Assembly: GCA_943325595.2 (NCBI GenBank)
Contig: CALPQA020000137.1
Coordinates: forward strand, 1-5,877
Direction: 5' to 3'
Length of the DNA stretch: 5,877 nt
Source: Auritidibacter sp. Marseille-P8566
GTDB taxonomy: Bacteria; Bacteroidota; Bacteroidia; Flavobacteriales; Flavobacteriaceae
Of this stretch, positions 1 through 5,877 are shown piece by piece (positions within the stretch are counted from its first letter, which is position 1; each line of letters starts with the position of its first letter). The notes under the pieces are model-generated. The model worked only from the letters and a program-made list of their open reading frames with translations, was not told the origin of the DNA and did not search any database. The position numbers were made by a program, and so were the translations under genes.

Positions 1-330
1 AATAAAATCGCCAATGTCAAGCAGTTTTTTGAAAACCACATTGTACATTGTTTTTTCCTCATCGGTAGAAATATCATCTCTCGAAACATAGATTTGAATG
101 CGTCCTTCAGAATCTTTAAGTTCAGCAAATGAAGCCTTTCCCATGATTCTCTTTCCCATCAAACGGCCTGCTAAAACCACTTCCTTACCTTCAAATTTTT
201 CGAAATCGGCTAAAATTTCACTTGAAAAAGCGGTAGTTACAAACTCATTTGCAGGATAAGGGTCAATTCCCAAATTGCGTAATTCTTGAAGTGCCTCTCT
301 ACGAAGGATTTCTTGCTCGGATAATGCCAT
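1..330 (-). CDS. lysS: Lysyl-tRNA synthetase, class II, N-terminal part (partial)
   Basis: This gene attaches lysine to tRNA-Lys in the cytoplasm using ATP. Only the first 110 residues are in the window; the reading frame is open to the left edge, so the catalytic domain (class II motifs 1-3) lies outside. The visible part starts MALSEQEILRREAL, has the N-terminal helical segment with LGIDPYPA at residues 20-27, and then enters the OB-fold anticodon-binding domain: V51-R56 (VVLAGR), the basic GKRIMGKASF stretch at 59-68, and ELKDSEGRIQIYV at 70-82. This order is typical of bacterial LysS. The ATG at 330-328 is chosen because it gives the family's usual N-terminus, and a promoter-like element lies just upstream. 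It is divergent from lipB, with 134 nt between the start codons. Identification rests on the recognised N-terminal pattern. A class II Asp- or Asn-tRNA synthetase is less likely because the lead-in sequence is LysS-like. Confidence 0.93.
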   Translation of the reverse strand, partial: MALSEQEILRREALQELRNLGIDPYPANEFVTTAFSSEILADFEKFEGKEVVLAGRLMGKRIMGKASFAELKDSEGRIQIYVSRDDISTDEEKTMYNVVFKKLLDIGDFI

Positions 331-350
331 GAATTCAGTTTTTAAGAATG

Positions 351-380
351 CAAATATAGTTAAATTTGAAAATGATTCAA
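351..380 (-). promoter_or_regulatory. Flavobacterial-type promoter for lysS
   Basis: Read on the minus strand, there is TTG (complement of 378-380), a 19-nt spacer, and TATATTTG (complement of 351-358). This is a full match to the Bacteroidota -33/-7 consensus, TTG-N17-23-TAnnTTTG, used by the primary sigma factor of this phylum. Transcription would begin around position 344, giving a leader of only about 15 nt before the lysS ATG. The match and spacing are seen in the sequence; activity is inferred. Confidence 0.68.
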
Positions 381-431
381 TTTGAAATTTTGAAAATTAA
401 TTTGACTTTCTATTTAAAGTTTTTAAGTATT

Positions 432-447
432 TAACTTTGTAACTTTG
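432..447 (+). promoter_or_regulatory. Tandem -7 boxes (TAACTTTG x2) upstream of lipB
   Basis: Two identical octamers TAACTTTG lie end to end at 432-439 and 440-447. Each is a full match to the Bacteroidota -7 consensus TAnnTTTG. No TTG stands at the standard -33 distance from either; the nearest clear one, at 402-404, is 27 nt before the first box. Initiation would fall roughly 6 nt past a box, so the lipB leader would be about 12-20 nt. One box may be the working element and the other a duplicate, or both may be used. Confidence 0.5.
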
Positions 448-464
448 CAGCTCAATTAAATGCA

Positions 465-1169
465 ATGAACAAAAACATCCAATTTCAAGATTTAGGATTG
501 AAAGATTACAAAGCCACTTGGGAATACCAAGAGGAATTGTTCAAAGGGATTGTCGATTTGAAAATTCAGAATAGGAGAGAGGAAACCAATTTGCAAACTC
601 CGAATTATTTTTTGTTTGTGGAACATCCACATGTTTATACATTAGGAAAAAGTGGTGATTTCCAAAACTTGCTTCTATCCGAAAAACAATTGGAAGCAAA
701 AGGAGCTACATTCTACAAAATCAATCGTGGTGGCGATATTACCTATCACGGACCAGGGCAAATTGTGGGATATCCCATATTAGATTTAGATAATTTTTTT
801 ACTGATATTCATAAGTATTTGCGCTTTCTTGAAGAAGTAATAATTTTGACTTTGGCAGACTATACTATAATAGGTACAAGAAGCGAAGGTGAAACAGGAG
901 TTTGGCTTGGAGTTGGAACCCCATTTGCAAGGAAAATTTGTGCTTTAGGAGTTCGCGCTTCACGTTGGGTCACGATGCATGGATTTGCTTTAAATGTCAA
1001 TTCCGATTTGGGTTATTTTGATAATATTATTCCATGTGGCATCCGCGGAAAAGCAGTTACGTCTTTAAATGTAGAATTGGGCGTTGAAAAAGTAAACGAA
1101 CAAGAAGTAAAAGAAAAAATCTTGAAACATTTTGCAAGTCTTTTTGTTTCAACTTTCGTAAACCTGTAA
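465..1169 (+). CDS. lipB: Octanoyl-[ACP]:protein N-octanoyltransferase (lipoate biosynthesis)
   Basis: LipB moves the octanoyl group from octanoyl-ACP to the lipoyl-domain lysine of 2-oxoacid dehydrogenases and glycine-cleavage H protein; LipA then inserts sulfur. It is cytoplasmic. The 234-residue protein is of usual length and carries the family's blocks in order: VEHPHVYTLGKSGD at 52-65, the RGGDITYHGPGQ signature at 88-99, ARKICALGVR at 155-164 with the active-site lysine K157, MHGFALNV at 171-178, and PCGIRGKAVTSL at 190-201 with the catalytic cysteine C191. All expected catalytic residues are present, so the gene looks functional. The ATG at 465 gives the normal N-terminus. Another ATG at 460-462 is out of frame and stops after two codons. 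No Shine-Dalgarno sequence is seen, which is normal for this phylum. It stands alone: divergent from lysS, convergent with the haem lipoprotein gene, with no lipA visible. Confidence 0.97.
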   Translation: MNKNIQFQDLGLKDYKATWEYQEELFKGIVDLKIQNRREETNLQTPNYFLFVEHPHVYTLGKSGDFQNLLLSEKQLEAKGATFYKINRGGDITYHGPGQIVGYPILDLDNFFTDIHKYLRFLEEVIILTLADYTIIGTRSEGETGVWLGVGTPFARKICALGVRASRWVTMHGFALNVNSDLGYFDNIIPCGIRGKAVTSLNVELGVEKVNEQEVKEKILKHFASLFVSTFVNL

Positions 1170-1175
1170 AATAAA

Positions 1176-1268
1176 TCTATTTGTATCAATGGTCAATGAA
1201 TCGCATTAAAACCTAACTATTGTAACATAACAGCATTTTTTTGCTAACAAATTTCTTTTACAAATAGA
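1176..1268. repeat. 10-bp perfect inverted repeat in the convergent gap
   Basis: TCTATTTGTA at 1176-1185 is the exact reverse complement of TACAAATAGA at 1259-1268, with 73 nt between the arms. The left arm begins 6 nt after the lipB stop. The interval also holds AGCA-T6-TGCT (1232-1245), a 4-bp stem whose loop is a T-run. The pair could form a long-range stem at the lipB 3' end. However, the arms are almost all A/T and no G/C-rich stem followed by U-run is present, so it is not called as a terminator. No convincing target-site duplication flanks it, so a miniature transposable element is not supported either. Confidence 0.4.
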
Positions 1269-1332
1269 AAAATTTGATTTAATATTTGCCTTAAAATGTT
1301 CGGGTATATTGATTTTCTGAACTAGTATATGA

Positions 1333-1689
1333 CTAATCTGTTGATTTTCCCCCTTTGTTAAACCACTTTACCACAATATCTATATCGCTTGCTGATAAAT
1401 TTCCAGTTTGAGGCATTCTACGGTTTGTTGCGGTTACGGGGTCAATAATGCTAGCTTTTATTTGAGCATAATTGGAAGTAATATCGGCGTCACTATCAAA
1501 TTTTATAGGTCTTCCTGTCCAATCTCCAAGAGATGAGTTATGGCATGAAATACAATTTGTAGAAATAATTGATTTTACCTGCGTGAAATATATTGTATCA
1601 GCTGGAATTGATTCAGAATCATTATTCGAGCAAGAACTTAATAAGTTCGTTACTAAAAGTGAAAGACAAAAAAAAATAGTTTTTTTCAT
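1333..1689 (-). CDS. Small cytochrome c-like lipoprotein, one haem site
   Basis: This predicted 118-residue exported lipoprotein has a single covalent haem-c site. Residues 1-20 form a lipoprotein signal: KK, a hydrophobic stretch, then the lipobox L17-S18-S19-C20, with C20 as the lipidated cysteine. The following residues, SNNDSES, carry acidic D24 and E26, resembling the acid-rich surface-export signals of Bacteroidota lipoproteins, so surface display is possible. The haem motif CISCH spans 46-50, with H50 as proximal ligand. RRMP at 90-93 gives a probable distal ligand, M92, followed by LSASDIDIVVKWFNKGG (98-114), the usual C-terminal helix of small c-type domains. The role is probably electron transfer or redox sensing at the cell envelope; partner and reaction are unknown. 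The gene is downstream of rnhB on the same strand across 170 nt and convergent with lipB. No oxidase, peroxidase or cytochrome maturation gene lies beside it. The fold call is good; the specific function is open. Confidence 0.85.
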   Translation of the reverse strand: MKKTIFFCLSLLVTNLLSSCSNNDSESIPADTIYFTQVKSIISTNCISCHNSSLGDWTGRPIKFDSDADITSNYAQIKASIIDPVTATNRRMPQTGNLSASDIDIVVKWFNKGGKSTD

Positions 1690-1776
1690 AAAAAAAAGAT
1701 TTATTAATAAAAATTAAAAATACAAATAAATTGTATAAAACCATCGAAAGATATATTTTTATTTAAAGTAAAGATT

Positions 1777-1784
1777 CAAAATTA
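1777..1784 (-). promoter_or_regulatory. Possible -7 box for the haem lipoprotein gene
   Basis: The complement of 1777-1784 reads TAATTTTG, a full match to TAnnTTTG, and points toward the gene starting at 1689. No TTG occurs at the right distance upstream; the nearest is about 34 nt away. The leader would be about 80 nt of almost pure A/T. In such AT-rich DNA the match could be chance. If real, it would let this gene be transcribed separately from rnhB. Confidence 0.3.
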
Positions 1785-1859
1785 TAATAATTAAAAATAT
1801 TTTTTTTAACTTTAGTTGCAATTTAGACTTTCAACGTTACACATTTCTCCACTCGGAGT

Positions 1860-2498
1860 TTATTGAACTAACTTAAAAGTCAACCGATGGTATTTTGTCA
1901 CCCCATATTTCAAAATCGCTTCTCGATGTTCTTTTGTAGGGTAACCTTTATTTTTTTTCCAATTGTACATTGGGAATTCTTCATGGATTTGATCCATATA
2001 ATCATCCCGATAGGTTTTTGCTAAAACAGAAGCAGCTGCAATACTCATGTATTTAGAATCTCCTTTAATAATAGAAGTACTTGGAATCGAATTTAGAAAT
2101 TGTATTTCGGCATCTGTAAAAATTTTACCGATTTTATTTTTCTGACTTCCCTTTGAGATCAAAGGCCTGTTTCCATCTACAATTATATGTTGTGGAATGC
2201 TGGTTAGTTTTAAAATACTTTCCTGCATGGCTTTTAATGATGCATTGAGAATGTTAATTTCGTCAATGAGTAAAGGTTCTAAATGTGTTACCGAAAAGGA
2301 AATAGCTTCTCCTAATATAATAGGTCTTAAAAGTATCCTGTTTTTTTTTGAAAGTTGTTTAGAATCATTAAGAATTTCATTAGAATAGTTTGGTGGCAAT
2401 ATAACAGCCGCAGCCGTTACAGGCCCAGCAAGACAACCCCGCCCTGCTTCATCTGTTCCTGCTTCAATGGTATTCTCTAAAAAATGACTACTTAACAT
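1860..2498 (-). CDS. rnhB: Ribonuclease HII with internal insertion
   Basis: RNase HII cuts the RNA strand of RNA/DNA hybrids and starts removal of single ribonucleotides from DNA in the cytoplasm, using Mg2+ or Mn2+. The 212-residue protein has the family's motifs in order: [15 protein letters not shown] at 13-27, with metal ligands D16 and E17 and the GRG loop (19-21) that recognises the 2'-[10 protein letters not shown] at 43-50; [11 protein letters not shown] at 81-91; VDGNR at 107-111 with D108; [21 protein letters not shown] at 145-165 with D147; and [10 protein letters not shown] at 183-192, whose Y186 is probably the junction-contact tyrosine. All four DEDD acids are present. D108 and D147 are 39 residues apart, against 18 in E. 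coli RNase HII, because of a lysine-rich insertion around 112-138. The frame is intact and the rest is conserved, so it is probably active. The start at 2498 puts the first motif at the normal depth. It is divergent from the SusC-like gene. Confidence 0.96.
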   Translation of the reverse strand: MLSSHFLENTIEAGTDEAGRGCLAGPVTAAAVILPPNYSNEILNDSKQLSKKNRILLRPIILGEAISFSVTHLEPLLIDEINILNASLKAMQESILKLTSIPQHIIVDGNRPLISKGSQKNKIGKIFTDAEIQFLNSIPSTSIIKGDSKYMSIAAASVLAKTYRDDYMDQIHEEFPMYNWKKNKGYPTKEHREAILKYGVTKYHRLTFKLVQ

Positions 2499-2635
2499 TT
2501 AATTAATTTTGATAAAAGTATAAAAAAGGAATTGAAATAATACATAATTAGTAGCTTTAAAGACAACCAGTATATAATAATTCATGCTTTACCGAGTAAG
2601 TTTAACATCTGTCAAAGAATATTTTATTTAAAAAA

Positions 2636-2667
2636 TTTGTTTTATTAAGAAATTATTAAGAGGTTTG
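2636..2667 (+). promoter_or_regulatory. Probable promoter of the SusC-like gene
   Basis: TTTG at 2636-2639 is followed, after a 20-nt spacer, by GAGGTTTG at 2660-2667. This fits the Bacteroidota pattern TTTG-N19-21-TAnnTTTG with one mismatch, G for T at the first base of the -7 box. Transcription would start near 2673, about 23 nt before the ATG at 2696. The spacer holds a phased direct repeat, listed separately. An imperfect -7 box would suit a promoter helped by an activator or an ECF-type sigma factor, but that is inference. Confidence 0.5.
2642..2661 (+). repeat. Direct repeat TTATTAAGA x2, 11-bp phase, in promoter spacer
   Basis: TTATTAAGA occurs at 2642-2650 and again at 2653-2661. The copies start 11 bp apart, one helical turn, and lie between the -33 and -7 elements of the putative SusC-like promoter; the second copy overlaps the start of the -7 box. 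The arrangement could be a binding site for a regulator reading the same face of the DNA. The sequence is all A/T except for one G per copy, so chance remains a real possibility. Confidence 0.35.
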
Positions 2668-2695
2668 CATTATAACTAACTCAAATAAAAATAAT

Positions 2696-5600
2696 ATGAG
2701 ATCAAAGTTCAAATGGATTTTTACGCTGCTTATAGCGTTATCAATGCAGTTCTCTTTTGCACAAGAGAAAACTGTTACAGGTGTGGTTTCTGATGGAACA
2801 GGACCATTACCAGGTGCTAATGTAGTTGTTCAAGGTTCAAAAACCGGGACACAAACTGATGTTGATGGAAAATATTCTATCAAAGCAAAAGCTGGAGACG
2901 TATTGGTTTTCTCTTTTGTAGGTATGACTAATACTACTGCAAAAGTAGGTGCTTCTAATACATTGAATGTAAAAATGCAGGATGGTGTTAAACTAGAAGA
3001 AGTTGTAGTTGGTGCCTTAGGTGTTAAAAGAAAAGAAAAAGCCGTTGGTTATGCTGCTCAAAGCATCAAAGGTTCTACTTTAACTGAAGCAAGAGAAAGC
3101 AACTTAGTAAACGCATTAAGCGGAAGAGTAGCGGGTGTTCAAGTAACAAACTCTTCAGGTGCTGTTGGATCTTCTTCAAGAATTGTATTGAGAGGTAACT
3201 CTTCTATCACAGGAAATAACCAAGCGTTATTTGTAGTTGATGGTGTGCCTTTTGATAATACATCTTACGGTAACGCAGAATCAGGTGGTGGACGTGATTT
3301 ACCTAATGGAGCTGCAAGTATCAGTCCTGACGATATTGAAAGTATGACTGTACTTAAAGGACCTAATGCTGCTGCATTGTACGGTATTCGTGCAAGTAAT
3401 GGTGTTATTATCATTACTACAAAATCAGGAAAAGGTAAAAAATCGTTAAGTGTAGCTTCATTTAATTCAAACATTACTTTTTCAGATCCTTTAGTATTAC
3501 CAAATTTCCAAAATTCTTTTGGACAAGGTGCTACTTCTGATTTCTTCCAATTTGTTGATGGTTCTGGAAACGGATACAATGATGGTGTTGATGAAAGCTG
3601 GGGTCCTGCTTTAGATAGAGGATTGTCTTTCGTTCAATGGGATTCTTACAAAGTAGGTGGTGCACCACTTCCTTGGATTTCTCATCCAAACAACGTAAAA
3701 GATTTTTATGAAACAGGAGTTGCAATGACAAACAATTTGTCTTTGTCTGCTGGTAATGAAGATGCTAACTTTAGAATGTCTATTGGAAACTCTAAAGAAA
3801 CAGGTATGGTTCCTTTTACAGATTTCAAAAAATTCAACGTTACTATGAACGGTAATATCAAGCTTGGTGAAAAATTAAGCAGTGGTGTTTCGTTAATGTA
3901 TTTCAATGACAAAAGTGATAACTTGCCAACTGCAGGTTACAACAACGAAAATGCAGCACAACAATTTATCTGGTCTGCAAGAAACGTTAATTTTACAGAC
4001 TTGAAAGATTGGAGAAATTTACCTCTTGCTGCTGTTGGTACAGCCGCTGAAGGTACTCCATTGAACTGGAATACTGTTTTCCAAAACAACCCTTACTGGG
4101 TATTGGAAACTAATACAAACACATATAACAGAGATAGAGTTACGGGATCTACTTTCTTAACATACCAATTTAACAGTGCTTTTTCTGCTACTGGAAAAAT
4201 TTCGTTAGATCATTATTCTCAATTAACAACTGGCCGTCAAGCTATTGGATCAAACAATGCTCCTGATGGTTCTTATGGTGAAAACTCATTGCGTTATTCT
4301 GAAATAAACAGCGAAATGATTTTAAGTTATAAAAAACAACTTACATCAGACTTTAACTTGTCTTTAAATTTTGGTGCTAACCAAATGAAAAGAATAAGAA
4401 CGCAAACTTACGGAAGTATCCCAGGTTTAGAATTACCTAATTTCTACAGTTTATCAAACATTAAAACAGGAACTACTGCTACAGTTGGTAATCAATACGT
4501 AGAAACTAGAATTGGTTCTGTTTTAGGATTTGGTCAGTTGTCTTACAAAGATTATATCTTCGTTGATTTCTCTGGAAGAAATGACTGGGCGAGTGTATTG
4601 CCTGTAAAAAACAATTCGTTTTTCTATCCAGCAGTTTCTGGATCTGTAGTTTTATCTGAAATCTTAGGGTTGAAAGATGCTAAAATCAATTACTTGAAAG
4701 TAAGAGGTGGATGGTCAAAAGTGGGTGGAACAGGTGCTTTAGGTGCTTATAACTTGAACAATACTTATAACCTTGTTAACAATGGTTATGGAAATCAAGC
4801 TTCTACGCCTAATACGCAGTACAATCCAAACTTGAAACCAGAATCGGTTGTTGGAACTGAATTTGGTATTGATTTAAATGGTTTCAACAACAGATTACGT
4901 GTTGCTGCAACATATTATACTAAAGTAAGTTCTGATTTATTAGTGCCAATTCAAGTTTCTGCATCATCTGGATACACAAGTGTTTGGGATAACGTAGCGG
5001 ATATGGAAAATAAAGGTATCGAATTACAATTAGGCGCAACAGTATTAAAAGCTAAAGATTTTAGTTTTGATGTTGATTTGAACTTTGCAAAAAATCAAAA
5101 TGAAGTTACTTCATTGAGAGGTTTAGATACGTATGTATTAGGAGGACAATGGGGTGCTACAATTGAAGCGCGTCCTGGTCACCCTTACGGAGATATCGTA
5201 GGTAGAGGTTTTGAAAGAGATCCTAATGGAAATGTAATTTATGTAAATGGATTACCTAAAATCGAATCTACTAAAAAAGTATTAGGAAACATTGCTCCAG
5301 ATTGGACTGGTGGTGCTAATTTCAATGTTAGATACAAAGATTTTGATTTCAGTACTTTAATCGATGCTAAAGTTGGTGGTGATGTTCACTCAATGACTTA
5401 TGCTTGGGGTAGATATTCTGGAGTTTTGGAAGAAACTTTAATCGGTCGTGAGACAGGTGTAGTTGGAAATGGTGTTATGTCTGATGGAGCTGGTGGATAT
5501 GTTACTAATAACGTAGTAGTTAGTGCAAAATCTTTCAACCAAACCTCTTTCGGAAATACTGTTGAAGAAAGTGCTATTTTTGATGCAACTTATATCAAAT

Positions 5601-5830
5601 TAAGATCTATGTCTTTAGGATATTCATTGCCTAAAAAATGGTTAAAAGGAACTTTTGTTGAAGATTTCAAATTTTCACTAGTTGCTAGAAACTTAGCAAT
5701 TTTATTCAAAAATGCTCCTCATATTGATCCTGAAACTGGATTTAGTAGTGCTAATGGTGAACAAGGTCAAGAATTTGGTCAAATTCCTTCTGCAAGATCT
5801 TACGGATTTAATATTAACGTTAAATTTTAA
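2696..5830 (+). CDS. SusC/RagA-family TonB-dependent outer-membrane receptor
   Basis: This 1044-residue protein, of normal family length, is an outer-membrane barrel that imports large ligands (oligosaccharides, peptides or other nutrients) with energy from TonB-ExbBD and a SusD-like lipoprotein lid. Residues 1-22 are a signal peptide cleaved after SFA, leaving Q23, in line with the common Gln at +1 of Bacteroidota SPase I substrates. Residues 27-94 form a carboxypeptidase-regulatory-like domain (TGVVSDGTGPLPGANV, TDVDGKYSI). A TonB-box-like EEVVV is at 101-105. The plug follows to about 245, with ALSGRVAGVQV (140-150), the family signature VVDGVPFDN (180-188) and VLKGPNAAALYGIRASNGVI (219-238). 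The rest is the 22-strand-type barrel, ending in F1044 as expected for BAM recognition. GALGVKRKEKAVGY (106-119) matches a SusC/RagA form that I recall as common in flavobacteria. Three in-frame TAA codons end the gene, and the next gene starts 12 nt later. Substrate is not predictable here: no glycosidase, peptidase, anti-sigma factor or regulator is visible. Confidence 0.95.
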   Translation: MRSKFKWIFTLLIALSMQFSFAQEKTVTGVVSDGTGPLPGANVVVQGSKTGTQTDVDGKYSIKAKAGDVLVFSFVGMTNTTAKVGASNTLNVKMQDGVKLEEVVVGALGVKRKEKAVGYAAQSIKGSTLTEARESNLVNALSGRVAGVQVTNSSGAVGSSSRIVLRGNSSITGNNQALFVVDGVPFDNTSYGNAESGGGRDLPNGAASISPDDIESMTVLKGPNAAALYGIRASNGVIIITTKSGKGKKSLSVASFNSNITFSDPLVLPNFQNSFGQGATSDFFQFVDGSGNGYNDGVDESWGPALDRGLSFVQWDSYKVGGAPLPWISHPNNVKDFYETGVAMTNNLSLSAGNEDANFRMSIGNSKETGMVPFTDFKKFNVTMNGNIKLGEKLSSGVSLMYFNDKSDNLPTAGYNNENAAQQFIWSARNVNFTDLKDWRNLPLAAVGTAAEGTPLNWNTVFQNNPYWVLETNTNTYNRDRVTGSTFLTYQFNSAFSATGKISLDHYSQLTTGRQAIGSNNAPDGSYGENSLRYSEINSEMILSYKKQLTSDFNLSLNFGANQMKRIRTQTYGSIPGLELPNFYSLSNIKTGTTATVGNQYVETRIGSVLGFGQLSYKDYIFVDFSGRNDWASVLPVKNNSFFYPAVSGSVVLSEILGLKDAKINYLKVRGGWSKVGGTGALGAYNLNNTYNLVNNGYGNQASTPNTQYNPNLKPESVVGTEFGIDLNGFNNRLRVAATYYTKVSSDLLVPIQVSASSGYTSVWDNVADMENKGIELQLGATVLKAKDFSFDVDLNFAKNQNEVTSLRGLDTYVLGGQWGATIEARPGHPYGDIVGRGFERDPNGNVIYVNGLPKIESTKKVLGNIAPDWTGGANFNVRYKDFDFSTLIDAKVGGDVHSMTYAWGRYSGVLEETLIGRETGVVGNGVMSDGAGGYVTNNVVVSAKSFNQTSFGNTVEESAIFDATYIKLRSMSLGYSLPKKWLKGTFVEDFKFSLVARNLAILFKNAPHIDPETGFSSANGEQGQEFGQIPSARSYGFNINVKF

Positions 5831-5842
5831 TAATAAGTTATT

Positions 5843-5877
5843 ATGAAAAAAATATCAATTTTATTTGTCGCATTAAT
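5843..5877 (+). CDS. Start of next gene, probably SusD/RagB-like lipoprotein (partial)
   Basis: An ATG at 5843 opens a frame reading MKKISILFVAL before the right edge. Lys-Lys followed by a hydrophobic run is the beginning of a signal peptide. The 12-nt gap from the SusC-like stop indicates co-transcription. Because a SusD-like surface lipoprotein almost always follows susC directly and begins this way, that is the likely identity, but the identity comes from context alone: the lipobox cysteine and all SusD domains lie outside the window. Confidence 0.6.
   Translation, partial: MKKISILFVAL

Noticed and set aside
460..468. ATG-CAA-TGA as an upstream peptide or alternative lipB start
   Set aside because: It is out of frame with lipB and only two codons long. 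The ATG at 465 gives the expected LipB N-terminus. It is kept only as a remark in the promoter finding.
1232..1245. AGCA-T6-TGCT hairpin as a bidirectional terminator between convergent genes
   Set aside because: The 4-bp stem is too weak, and the T-run is in the loop and not after the stem.
1472..1717. Plus-strand open frame of 81 codons
   Set aside because: It lies antisense over the haem lipoprotein gene, shows no recognisable domain, and its product looks like a shadow translation of that gene.
1847..1858. CTCC-ACTC-GGAG hairpin just after the rnhB stop as a terminator
   Set aside because: The stem is only 4 bp and no T-run follows directly on the minus strand, so it does not meet the form of an intrinsic terminator.
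2197..2388. Plus-strand open frame of 63 codons
   Set aside because: It is entirely antisense to the conserved core of rnhB and has no family features of its own.
2513..2520. TACTTTTA (minus strand) as a -7 box for rnhB
   Set aside because: It lacks the final G of TAnnTTTG and has no TTG at a suitable distance, so it is too weak to list in this A/T-rich region.
3265..3912. Three minus-strand open frames (66-104 codons)
   Set aside because: All lie inside the well-conserved plug and early barrel of the SusC-like gene on the opposite strand. They are explained by its codon pattern.
1..5877. CRISPR arrays, tRNA or rRNA genes, insertion sequences, phage or defence genes
   Set aside because: I read both strands for repeats, tRNA-like cloverleafs and the relevant protein families and saw none. 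All long open frames are accounted for by the listed genes.

Overview
This is an AT-rich stretch from a member of the Bacteroidota, most likely a Flavobacterium-like member of the Flavobacteriia. The evidence is a SusC/RagA-type TonB-dependent receptor with an SPase I site followed by Gln, promoter-like TAnnTTTG (-7) elements instead of sigma70 boxes, no obvious Shine-Dalgarno sequences, and LysS, LipB and RNase HII proteins of flavobacterial character. The genus is inferred from recalled protein character, not from a search.

Layout: (1) 1-330, minus strand: the first 110 codons of lysS (lysyl-tRNA synthetase), running off the left edge. (2) 331-464: a 134-nt divergent promoter region, with a good TTG-N19-TATATTTG promoter for lysS and two abutting TAACTTTG boxes before lipB. 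(3) 465-1169, plus: lipB, the octanoyltransferase of lipoate synthesis, complete. (4) 1170-1332: a convergent intergenic gap with a 10-bp perfect inverted repeat. (5) 1333-1689, minus: a 118-aa lipoprotein with one haem-c site. (6) 1690-1859: a very AT-rich spacer. (7) 1860-2498, minus: rnhB (RNase HII) with an internal insertion. (8) 2499-2695: a divergent intergenic region with a promoter-like element and an 11-bp-phased direct repeat before the next gene. (9) 2696-5830, plus: a complete 1044-aa SusC/RagA-family outer-membrane receptor. (10) 5843-right edge, plus: the first 11 codons of the next gene, probably the SusD/RagB-like partner.

How the genes relate: the left half consists of unrelated single housekeeping genes (translation, lipoylation, removal of RNA from DNA) plus one small electron-transfer-type lipoprotein. 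They alternate in direction and do not look like one operon. The right part is the start of a SusC/SusD-type uptake locus, in which a TonB-energised barrel works with a surface lipoprotein lid to import a bulky nutrient. The substrate cannot be told from this window because the genes downstream are cut off. No gap between genes exceeds 200 nt.

I found no CRISPR array, tRNA, rRNA, insertion sequence, phage gene or clear defence or toxin module, and nothing that looks like a wholly new system. The points most worth a second look are the RNase HII insertion, the isolated haem lipoprotein, and the cis elements upstream of the SusC-like gene.
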